This document shows, in pieces, positions 1 to 5,249 of a DNA stretch of 9,805 bases. The stretch spans positions 1-9,805 of the forward strand of contig JABMQK010000135.1 of assembly GCA_013203265.1 (NCBI GenBank), read 5' to 3'. The stretch's first letter is position 1. The number at the start of each line of letters is the position of its first letter. The notes below the pieces were generated by a model. It had not been told where the DNA came from. It saw only the letters and a list, made by a program, of their open reading frames with translations, and did no database searches. The stretch comes from a bacterium (GTDB lineage Bacteria > Omnitrophota > Gorgyraeia > Velamenicoccales > JABMQK01). The position numbers and the translations under genes were made by a program.

Positions 1-1211
1 CGCGCAGCAAGCAGAGCTGCTTCATTGCAGAGATTTGCTAAATCAGCTCCGGAAAAACCCGGTGTCTGGCGTGCGATAGATTCCAAACTTACATCTGGGG
101 ATAATTTAAGAGTACGAACATGAATTTCCAGTATGGCTTTTCTTCCCTTTATATCTGGACGGTCAACAACGACATGTCGATCAAAGCGTCCTGGTCTTAG
201 CAAAGCTGGATCTAATGTATCTGGCCTATTGGTAGCGGCTACGAGTATTATTCCCTCCTGTGGATCGAAACCATCCATCTCAACTAAAAGTTGATTGAGT
301 GTCTGTTCACGTTCATCGTTACCACCACCTATACCCGCGAAACGAAGCCTGCCTACCGCATCTATCTCATCTATAAAAATAATACAACCTTTAGCGCTTA
401 ACTTTGCCGCCTTTCTACCCTGTTCAAAAAGATCCCTTACGCGAGAAGCCCCTACCCCTACAAACATCTCTACAAAATCTGAACCGCTTATACTATGAAA
501 AGGAACCTCTGCTTCTCCGGCAACAGCCTTAGCGATAAGCGTTTTGCCACAGCCCGGAGGGCCAACTAATAGCACTCCCTTGGGAATCTTACCTCCTAAA
601 CGCTGGAACTTCTTGGGATTTTTTAAGAAGTCAATTATCTCTTTCAACTCTTCTTTAGCTTCATCTACACCAGCTACATCATTGAATGTAATTTTCTTAT
701 CTTTGCCTTCTTTGTTTATTCGAGTACGCGCCTTTCCAAAACTCCAAAGTCGATTCCCAGCTTCTGAACCTCTTTTACTTAAATACCAAAAGAAGAATAC
801 AAATAAAAGAATTGGCCCAAATGAGAAAAACAGATTTGCCCAAATATTACGTGAAGACTTAACTGTAAAATTGTATACCTTCTCTCTAATTACTGAAAGG
901 AGCCCTTCGTCTCGTTCTGGAATAACAACAAAGAACCGCTCGCCGTTAGTTAATTCACCTCTTAAAGTAATATCTATCTTCTCTAAATTCTTTATAGTTG
1001 ATGGTTCCTCTTTTAAAATTCGATAAAACTCTCCATAACTCATCTCTTTTGGCACACCGTACATGTTAGTAACATTTGATGTGGCAACAATATTGGCTAA
1101 CCAAAGTATGGCGAGGGTAAAGATTATCCATCCCAGAACGCTCGTATTATTCTTGATGTTTTTGTTATTCTTCTTATTACCTTTTTTCTGAATTTTCATA
1201 TCTTTTTTCAT
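1..1211 (-). CDS. ftsH: ATP-dependent zinc metalloprotease FtsH, N-terminal part (cut by window edge)
   Basis: Membrane-anchored AAA+ protease that extracts and degrades membrane and short-lived soluble proteins. About 403 residues are visible; the HEXXH protease domain lies beyond the left edge. Reading from the ATG at 1211, I see a Lys/Asn-rich N-terminus, a first membrane helix at about residues 25-43, a periplasmic segment of about 80 residues, and a second helix at about 125-144. The AAA module follows with Walker A GPPGCGKT (217-224), the pore motif FVG (250-252), Walker B IIFIDE (277-282) and a second region of homology ending LRPGRFDR with arginine fingers R339 and R342. Five extra residues sit just before Walker B compared with E. 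coli FtsH. No Shine-Dalgarno precedes the ATG; a second in-frame ATG lies four codons later at 1199. The gene follows tilS, a common bacterial neighbourhood, but has its own promoter. The family assignment is certain; the exact start is less so. Confidence 0.97.
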   Translation of the reverse strand, partial: MKKDMKIQKKGNKKNNKNIKNNTSVLGWIIFTLAILWLANIVATSNVTNMYGVPKEMSYGEFYRILKEEPSTIKNLEKIDITLRGELTNGERFFVVIPERDEGLLSVIREKVYNFTVKSSRNIWANLFFSFGPILLFVFFFWYLSKRGSEAGNRLWSFGKARTRINKEGKDKKITFNDVAGVDEAKEELKEIIDFLKNPKKFQRLGGKIPKGVLLVGPPGCGKTLIAKAVAGEAEVPFHSISGSDFVEMFVGVGASRVRDLFEQGRKAAKLSAKGCIIFIDEIDAVGRLRFAGIGGGNDEREQTLNQLLVEMDGFDPQEGIILVAATNRPDTLDPALLRPGRFDRHVVVDRPDIKGRKAILEIHVRTLKLSPDVSLESIARQTPGFSGADLANLCNEAALLAA

Positions 1212-1219
1212 AGTAAATG

Positions 1220-1248
1220 ATTATATTCCTATCTCTCTATAAAATCAA
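1220..1248 (-). promoter_or_regulatory. Sigma-70-like promoter of ftsH
   Basis: Read on the minus strand, TTGATT (1243-1248) and a perfect TATAAT (1220-1225) are separated by exactly 17 bases. This is the best promoter in the window and lies in a very AT-rich stretch. The first base of the ftsH ATG is only nine bases after the -10 box, so initiation six to nine bases downstream gives a leader of about 0-3 nt. It implies that ftsH is transcribed separately from tilS. Confidence 0.7.
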
Positions 1249-1285
1249 TACTTTATTTGATATTTATTATGTAATAAATGTATTA

Positions 1286-1393
1286 TCCAATGAATTCCAG
1301 ATTGTGGACGATCCGTACACAATTCAGATAGATTTCATCAACCTACCCACAAAAGAGTACGTACTCAAGGACTTCGAGGATGTCCTTATTTAA
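1286..1393 (+). pseudogene. Possible 3' remnant of an unidentified plus-strand gene
   Basis: On the plus strand an open frame ends at a TAA (1391-1393) that overlaps the tilS stop codon from the other side. Its last 33 codons or so read like genuine protein, with alternating hydrophobic residues (FQIVDDPYTIQIDFINL, then KEYVLKDFEDVLI at the very end) and codons such as GAC, TAC, TTC and ATC. The upstream half of the frame, back to an ATG at 1217, is AT-rich and coincides with the ftsH promoter, so it is unlikely to be coding. No ribosome site precedes the ATG. I do not recognise the family. It may be the tail of a gene lost by rearrangement or a chance open frame. Confidence 0.25.
1351..1387 (-). 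terminator. Possible weak terminator after tilS
   Basis: Just after the tilS stop, the minus strand has AAGGAC and GTCCTT as 6-bp arms around a 9-base loop (1367-1387). A perfect 12-bp palindrome GAGTACGTACTC (1355-1366) follows, then four T residues. The stems are short and the T-run is minimal, so this is only a candidate end of the tilS transcript. The new promoter immediately downstream makes some termination here plausible. Confidence 0.3.
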
Positions 1394-2418
1394 CGTTTTT
1401 TAGCATAAATAACAATGTTCTTCTTATCCTTCTTTATATGAATATCTTTGGTTAAATGGACTATTGAGCCATAAGGCTTTAAATTTACTAAATTCTGTAT
1501 CTCATCCCAATGCCTACTGGTAAATGTACGAAGTGTCCCAGTAATTCTTTCCAAAGCCACCCTAACAACCATACGTTGTAGGGCTGTGTGGAGATTGCGA
1601 AATTTCTTTAAGTCTACTTTTATAGTTGAATCACTATAAAAATTTACTAGCCTCTTTGCCCTCTGGTGCAAATAGTCATAATCAATAGCTGCTTGTTGCG
1701 CAAGCCGTGCCAGCGATTGCTTTATATTTGGGTTTAACTTGTTTAAATCTCTTAAGACTCCATGTCTTATTTTATTCCTTAGAAAAACTCTGTTAAAATT
1801 CGTCTTATCAATACGGGCTTTAATTCTTTTTGTTTTCAAATAATCCTCGATTTCATCTCTGGAAATCTCAATCATAGGACGAATAACTGTAAACTCAGTT
1901 AGAAAACTTTTCTTATCTTTTCCTTTCTCTGGCGAGATAAATGATTCAATATTCCTCTTGGGTAGAATAGAGATGAGTCCATACAAACCTGCACCCCTGA
2001 TTATTCTCATTAAAACGGTCTCAGCTTGGTCATCTAAAGTGTGAGCTAAAGCAACTTTATTCACCTTGTGTCTCTTTGCTAATTCAAATAGAAAATTATA
2101 GCGCAATTTACGCAATGTTTCTTCATTTGGTGGATTTGACTTTGAAGAAGGCCATTTAATCTTTTTAGATAAAAAATCTAAGCCCAAATTATTAGCTATA
2201 GTTTCAACAAATCTCTCATCAGAATCAGATGACTTACCTCTTAACCCATGGTTTAGATGGGCCACGATTATCTTAATGCCTAATTTTACCTTCAATTCAT
2301 CAAGTAAATATAAAAGAACCAATGAATCAGGCCCGCCAGAGACACCAACCAAAACTCTATCCAATGAAGAAAAAAGACTATATTTCCTTATAGTGCTTAG
2401 AATTTTACTCTGTAGCAT
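1390..2418 (-). CDS. tilS: tRNA(Ile)-lysidine synthetase TilS
   Basis: Converts C34 of the CAU anticodon of tRNA-Ile2 to lysidine using ATP and lysine, which changes codon reading from AUG to AUA and charging from Met to Ile. It is essential in most bacteria. The 342-residue protein has the N-type ATP-pyrophosphatase PP-loop SGGPDS at 27-32, then the family blocks HLNHGLRG, LDDQAETVLMRIIRGAG and RPMIEISRDEIEDYL, and a basic RNKIRHGVL stretch. A helical middle region and a C-terminal beta segment (about residues 300-340) follow. It is longer than the minimal Aquifex-type enzyme and shorter than E. coli TilS (about 430), so the C-terminal part appears reduced. The ATG lies 4 bp after the stop of the upstream membrane-protein gene with no clear Shine-Dalgarno, which suggests coupled translation. 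A tRNA with a CAU anticodon is encoded just upstream, but it is the Met isoacceptor that TilS must avoid. Confidence 0.95.
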   Translation of the reverse strand: MLQSKILSTIRKYSLFSSLDRVLVGVSGGPDSLVLLYLLDELKVKLGIKIIVAHLNHGLRGKSSDSDERFVETIANNLGLDFLSKKIKWPSSKSNPPNEETLRKLRYNFLFELAKRHKVNKVALAHTLDDQAETVLMRIIRGAGLYGLISILPKRNIESFISPEKGKDKKSFLTEFTVIRPMIEISRDEIEDYLKTKRIKARIDKTNFNRVFLRNKIRHGVLRDLNKLNPNIKQSLARLAQQAAIDYDYLHQRAKRLVNFYSDSTIKVDLKKFRNLHTALQRMVVRVALERITGTLRTFTSRHWDEIQNLVNLKPYGSIVHLTKDIHIKKDKKNIVIYAKKR

Positions 2419-2422
2419 CGAA

Positions 2423-2920
2423 TTAATAAAAGGATTTTTTGTTTCTTTTGAATTGTTTTATTACAGACGGGTGATTAAAGAAATAACTGACCGAGACAGA
2501 AAATGACAATACCAAAATAATACCTATAACAAGGGGCAATATCGGAACTTGCATCGAATATTCATTAACAATAGCAATATTAATAAATATATCTATGACT
2601 TTATTTATGAAGTAAATTCCAATAGAAATCAATAGTAATTGCCTGGCCCATTCCCTTAAAGATAACATACCTATCCCTGCAATCACCCAACAAAGCATTA
2701 ATAAGATACTTACTATAGTCGATAGCCAAAATGCGGTAAAATTAATTGTAAAATGTGGAAACTGTGAGAACAAATTAGGCATATGGTCTTTTATTTGAAG
2801 CTCTAATCGAAGTTGAAAAAAAGAAATAACTATAGACAAAAAATTAACTGTCCCGATTAAAATCAAAATGCTAGAAAATATTAAAACACCTTTTGAAGGC
2901 CCTTTTTTATAGTCTTTCAT
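2423..2920 (-). CDS. Four-helix integral membrane protein of unknown function
   Basis: I do not recognise this 165-residue protein. It has four strongly hydrophobic segments at about residues 12-36, 60-87, 94-117 and 124-148. The N-terminus is short and basic (MKDYKKGPSKG) and the C-terminus is also basic (FKRNKKSFY). By the positive-inside rule both ends are probably cytoplasmic. A loop of roughly 25 residues between helices 1 and 2 contains a Pro/Phe-rich stretch. There is no cysteine motif, no conserved charged residue inside a helix and no catalytic signature. The gene sits between the tRNA and tilS, its stop is 4 bp before the tilS start, and no good Shine-Dalgarno precedes its ATG. That the frame is real is supported by its length, hydrophobic periodicity and tight packing with tilS. 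A role in tRNA modification or in FtsH function cannot be inferred from position alone. Confidence 0.8.
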   Translation of the reverse strand: MKDYKKGPSKGVLIFSSILILIGTVNFLSIVISFFQLRLELQIKDHMPNLFSQFPHFTINFTAFWLSTIVSILLMLCWVIAGIGMLSLREWARQLLLISIGIYFINKVIDIFINIAIVNEYSMQVPILPLVIGIILVLSFSVSVSYFFNHPSVIKQFKRNKKSFY

Positions 2921-3019
2921 TATTTACTTAATCTAATTATTAACTGGTGGTAGGTTCTACCTCACCATACATTTCTGCGAAGCCCATACCACAATCTCAA
3001 TCCCAAAGGTGAAGACGAA
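2921..3019. other. 99-bp spacer between tRNA-Met and the membrane-protein gene
   Basis: I see no gene here. A small inverted repeat, GGTAG/CTACC around a 3-base loop, lies near 2947-2960 on the minus strand, with no T-run after it. No convincing promoter precedes the membrane-protein ATG; several TATGG-type boxes are badly spaced. The simplest reading is that the tRNA and the following genes share a transcript that is processed at the tRNA 3' end. Confidence 0.4.
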
Positions 3020-3096
3020 TGGTGGCGGCGAGTGGATTTAAACCACTGACCAATCGGGTATGAGCCGAGCGCTCTATCAGGCTGAGCTACGCCGCC
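3020..3096 (-). tRNA. trnM: tRNA-Met (CAU), elongator
   Basis: The 77-base gene encodes its own CCA. The acceptor stem GGCGGCG/CGCCGCC is perfectly paired, the D-stem is GCTC/GAGC, and the T-stem is AGTGG/CCACT. The anticodon loop is CTCATAC with CAT at 3060-3062; its stem has a C27·U43 mismatch at the top. G1-C72 pairing argues against the initiator tRNA, which has an unpaired position 1-72. G4-C69 and G5-C68, with a Met-like anticodon arm, argue against tRNA-Ile2, so elongator Met is the best call. The elbow is unusual: the D-loop is AGCCTGATA (G18, A19) and the T-loop is TTTAAAT (U56), so the usual G19-C56 pair is replaced by A19-U56. The gene begins nine bases after the acsE stop codon with no promoter visible, so it probably belongs to the acs transcript. 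Confidence 0.93.
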
Positions 3097-3105
3097 ATTA
3101 TGCCA

Positions 3106-3900
3106 TTATTTCTTAGATTTTCTATAAGCGTCTAAATATGCCTTACAGTATATCTGCTTATTTAAAATTAACTCGGCGGTAATCATACAATCCATAAGTT
3201 TTTTATCTAAGGGATCTGCTATCGCCGCATCTAATCCTGCCTCTTGAGCCATAACTAAAAAAGTCCTGTTTACTAAACTTCTATCTAATATACCTTGAGA
3301 AATATTACTTAGTCCAACAACGGTCTTTGGCGCAGGATCACATAATAACTTAAATTCTCTGATAGACTCTATAATTTCTTTTAACTGTAATTGCGCGACA
3401 TCAACGGGCATCACCACTGGGTCTAAATATAATTCATTGATAGGAAAATCTTTTTCCATACAGAATCCGATTATGCTTGCTGCTAATTCCAATCTCTGAT
3501 CCTTATTTTGTGGTATGCCCTTTTTATCCATTGAAAGGGCGATCAGGCTACAACCATACTCTTTAGCCAAAGGCAAAAGTATTTCCAACTTCTCTTTATC
3601 GGCTGTAGTAGAATTAATAATTACCTTGTTCTTAGCGCTCCGTATAGCACCTTGGATTACCTTGGGTTTACTTGAATCAATCACAATTATCTTATCAGTT
3701 ACCTCTTGTACAGTCTCAATAAGCCACTTCATATCTGAAACCTGATCTTTTGATACAGGTCCGCAGTTTAAATCTAAGGCATCAGCTCCTGCCTCTATTT
3801 GCGACTTGGCGATCTTTTGAATTACAGATTTGTCCTTTTCGACTATAGCCTTACCAACATCTTTATACATCCCATTTAAAAGTTCGCCTATAATAATCAT
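3106..3900 (-). CDS. acsE: 5-methyltetrahydrofolate:corrinoid iron-sulfur protein methyltransferase AcsE
   Basis: Transfers the methyl group of methyl-THF to Co(I) of the corrinoid iron-sulfur protein, the last folate-dependent step of the methyl branch. It is a TIM barrel of the pterin-binding (DHPS-like) family. I place the start at the ATG at 3900, which has a strong AGGAG seven bases upstream and gives 264 residues, close to the usual size. With this start the residues known to matter in the Moorella enzyme fall at the same numbers: D75 (IDSS), N96 (INSTTA), D160 (YLD) and N199 (GLSNIS). Other family signatures are LDLNCGP (42-48) and DPAPKTVVGLSN. A longer frame back to 3990 would translate palindromic spacer DNA and should not be used. 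acsE is last in the visible acs series, separated from acsD by a structured spacer and followed almost directly by tRNA-Met. Confidence 0.96.
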   Translation of the reverse strand: MIIIGELLNGMYKDVGKAIVEKDKSVIQKIAKSQIEAGADALDLNCGPVSKDQVSDMKWLIETVQEVTDKIIVIDSSKPKVIQGAIRSAKNKVIINSTTADKEKLEILLPLAKEYGCSLIALSMDKKGIPQNKDQRLELAASIIGFCMEKDFPINELYLDPVVMPVDVAQLQLKEIIESIREFKLLCDPAPKTVVGLSNISQGILDRSLVNRTFLVMAQEAGLDAAIADPLDKKLMDCMITAELILNKQIYCKAYLDAYRKSKK

Positions 3901-3907
3901 CTTACTT

Positions 3908-3912
3908 CTCCT
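3908..3912 (-). promoter_or_regulatory. Shine-Dalgarno of acsE
   Basis: AGGAG on the minus strand, seven bases before the ATG at 3900. It fixes the acsE start against a longer alternative at 3990. It lies just outside the AACTTATG/CATAAGTT hairpin arm, so folding of that hairpin leaves it exposed. Confidence 0.85.
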
Positions 3913-3916
3913 ATGA

Positions 3917-4045
3917 GCACGCAACTTATGGAATCTACTTTTATTTATTGGCGGATGAACATAAGTTGCAGTGCGAATTGGACCCCCCACCCAGCATTTT
4001 CATAATATAGCTGGGTGGGGGGTAAAATTCAGCCATAAACTTACG
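3917..4045. repeat. Palindromic intergenic module, copy 2 (before acsE)
   Basis: Second copy of a module also present before acsD. In plus-strand order: arm A GCAC-GCAACTTATG (3917-3930); a 29-base loop containing TTGGCGGA; arm B CATAAGTTGC-A-GTGC (3960-3974), complementary to A apart from one bulged A; GAATT; a perfect 14-bp inverted repeat (3982-3995 with 4010-4023, core CCCCCCACCCAGC); AATTC; and arm C TAAACTTACG (4036-4045). GAATT/AATTC extend the central stem beyond two G·A mismatches. Arm B can pair with A, or more weakly with C (8 bp in RNA including one G·U). No T-run follows the central stem on either strand, so it is not a standard terminator. Confidence 0.8.
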
Positions 4046-4121
4046 TCTTTCGACTATACTCAGGACGTAATCCTGAGTGAAATCAAAGGATTACGTTCTC
4101 TTTCGCTCCGTAAGTTTAGGC
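4032..4121. repeat. Compound palindrome at the 3' end of acsD
   Basis: Outer arms GCC-A-TAAACTTACG (4032-4045) and CGTAAGTTTA-GGC (4109-4121) pair over 13 bp with one bulged A, ending one base from the acsD stop codon. Inside are two overlapping inverted repeats that cannot form together: ACTCAGGA/TCCTGAGT (4058-4065 with 4071-4078) and ACGTAATCCT/AGGATTACGT (4065-4074 with 4087-4096). The CTCAGGA...TCCTGAG core resembles short palindromic repeats scattered between genes in many bacterial genomes (general knowledge, not checked). It is absent from the acsC-cooC junctions and from the spacer before acsD. It is probably a REP- or MITE-like insertion, possibly working as an mRNA 3'-end stabiliser for acsD. 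Confidence 0.75.
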
Positions 4122-4122
4122 T

Positions 4123-5091
4123 TCATTTTATCTCCATTAATTTAGTGATATATCCTTTTACTGTACTAATTGCTTTTGGGTGGCGCATAACTAAAATATC
4201 TGCTCCAGATTGCAAGAATGTAGCTGAAGTCAGAACTTCCCAAATGACACCTCTCTCTAATTCTTTTCCCCATTCAGGATGCTCTTCTATACTGGCTTTT
4301 GCTTCTTTTGCACGCCAGGCCTCAGGCCCAGAAAAACAGATAAATGGCTGAGCAACCATCTTATCACCAGTAAGAGCGGCTAATCGAGCTCTCTCCATAA
4401 TAGAATAGGCATACTCTAAACCATAACCTAAAGCACCAACAGTAGGATTGATCACGATTTTATCTAATCCAAATCCCATTTCGTGAATCAGAATATTAAG
4501 CTGTTTTGCTATATTTATATCGATTGGGGACTCTGCGATAATATTATGTCCATCAGCCTGACATGCCGCAACCAAAGTCTTATAATTATCTTGAACCGCA
4601 CTTCCGAATAAACATTTCTCACCCTTAGTTGCCTCAGTACAAGCTGGTAAAATTAAATTATCTTTTGAATCATCTCCGCAACCAATAACTATAAGAGGTA
4701 CTCCTACATTTGAAATAATATCTTTAACCAGCTTAACCTCCTGTGTGGGCGTACGGTCACCCAAATCTGGATGTGCACCCTGCAATTTTAAACAAATTAG
4801 GTCTACCTTAAACTCATCTATTAATTTTTTTGACCAAGAGACCGGATCAGAATAAACATCCTCTAATTCACTATTAAGAGTCGAGGACCAATCATTTGGA
4901 GCAATATCCCAAACCTCAGCAGCAATAACCGGCCTATGAGGAATATCTCCATCATTAAAGATAAATGGTAAAGTAGCCTGCCCGCCAATTTTCACCACTG
5001 ACGTTCTGCTACCGCCCTCCTCTTTTGTGGCGCCAATGTTTATACTATTAATCTTGCCCGACCATTTTTCCTGTGCTAATTCTTTAAGCAA
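4123..5091 (-). CDS. acsD: Corrinoid iron-sulfur protein (CFeSP) small subunit AcsD
   Basis: Small subunit of the heterodimeric CFeSP, which carries the methyl group on cobalt between AcsE and acetyl-CoA synthase. It is a TIM barrel that caps the corrinoid and contacts AcsC. The 322 residues match the family's usual length. Recognised blocks are INIGATKEEGG near the N-terminus, LKLQGAHPD, VIGCGDDSKDN, the strongly conserved HNIIAESPIDINIAKQLNIL, GALGYGLEYAYSIMER and the C-terminal ILVMRHPKA. The start is TTG at 5091, chosen because AAAGGAG lies six bases upstream and translation from it reproduces the expected N-terminus. A structured 155-bp spacer separates it from cooC. Translation therefore has to initiate independently here, unlike in the tightly packed genes upstream. 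Two further spacer elements follow before acsE. Confidence 0.96.
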   Translation of the reverse strand: MLKELAQEKWSGKINSINIGATKEEGGSRTSVVKIGGQATLPFIFNDGDIPHRPVIAAEVWDIAPNDWSSTLNSELEDVYSDPVSWSKKLIDEFKVDLICLKLQGAHPDLGDRTPTQEVKLVKDIISNVGVPLIVIGCGDDSKDNLILPACTEATKGEKCLFGSAVQDNYKTLVAACQADGHNIIAESPIDINIAKQLNILIHEMGFGLDKIVINPTVGALGYGLEYAYSIMERARLAALTGDKMVAQPFICFSGPEAWRAKEAKASIEEHPEWGKELERGVIWEVLTSATFLQSGADILVMRHPKAISTVKGYITKLMEIK

Positions 5092-5097
5092 GACTTA

Positions 5098-5104
5098 CTC
5101 CTTT
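5098..5104 (-). promoter_or_regulatory. Shine-Dalgarno of acsD
   Basis: AAAGGAG on the minus strand, six bases before a TTG. It is the strongest ribosome site in the window and is the reason for accepting the unusual start codon. Confidence 0.85.
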
Positions 5105-5113
5105 CTCAAATGA

Positions 5114-5249
5114 AGACATAACTTATAGAGTCCGCCAAGAATTCAGTGGTGGACGAGATAAGTTATATGTCTGAATTTGACCCCCCACCACTTTTTATCA
5201 GATACTACTTATTAAAAGTGGTGGGGGGTTATTTCGCGCATATAACTTA
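5114..5249. repeat. Palindromic intergenic module, copy 1 (cooC-acsD spacer)
   Basis: In plus-strand order: arm A AGACATAACTTAT (5114-5126); a loop holding GTCCGCCA/TGGTGGAC (5130-5137 with 5147-5154, one mismatch in RNA); arm B ATAAGTTATATGTCT (5158-5172), complementary to A apart from two bulged bases; GAATTTGA; a perfect 16-bp inverted repeat (5180-5195 with 5214-5229, core CCCCCCACCACTTTT, 18-base loop); TTATTTC; and arm C CATATAACTTA (5239-5249). C is an 11-bp perfect complement of B and contains the cooC stop codon. B can therefore pair with A or with C but not with both. The order and sequence of A, B, central stem and C match the copy before acsE. No T-run follows the central stem. 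Confidence 0.85.

Noticed and set aside
544..1026. Long plus-strand open frame opposite ftsH
   Set aside because: It is the mirror of a well-conserved AAA+ coding region; its product has no recognisable domain. The same applies to plus-strand frames opposite acsE, acsD, cooC, acsV, acsC and larC.
2946..3050. Plus-strand open frame ending in a WWRRVDLNH-like peptide
   Set aside because: It is the antisense of the tRNA-Met gene; such Trp/Arg-rich tails are a well-known artefact of translating tRNA complements.
3020..3096. The CAU tRNA as initiator tRNA or as the TilS substrate tRNA-Ile2
   Set aside because: G1-C72 is paired, unlike the initiator, and the acceptor pairs G4-C69 and G5-C68 with a Met-like anticodon arm do not fit tRNA-Ile2.
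3901..3990. Thirty extra N-terminal codons for acsE from an ATG at 3990
   Set aside because: They translate the palindromic spacer, lack homology to AcsE N-termini, and the ATG at 3900 has a strong Shine-Dalgarno and restores the catalytic residue numbering of the family.
3982..4023. The CCCCCCACC stems as Rho-independent terminators (also 5180-5229)
   Set aside because: No run of T follows the stem on either strand in either copy, and genes of the same pathway continue downstream with no new promoter that I can recognise.
3983..5228. CRISPR array or transposon ends formed by the repeated CCCCCCACC motifs
   Set aside because: There are only two copies, each a palindrome in its own intergenic spacer more than 1 kb apart, with no regular spacing, no transposase and no evident target duplication.
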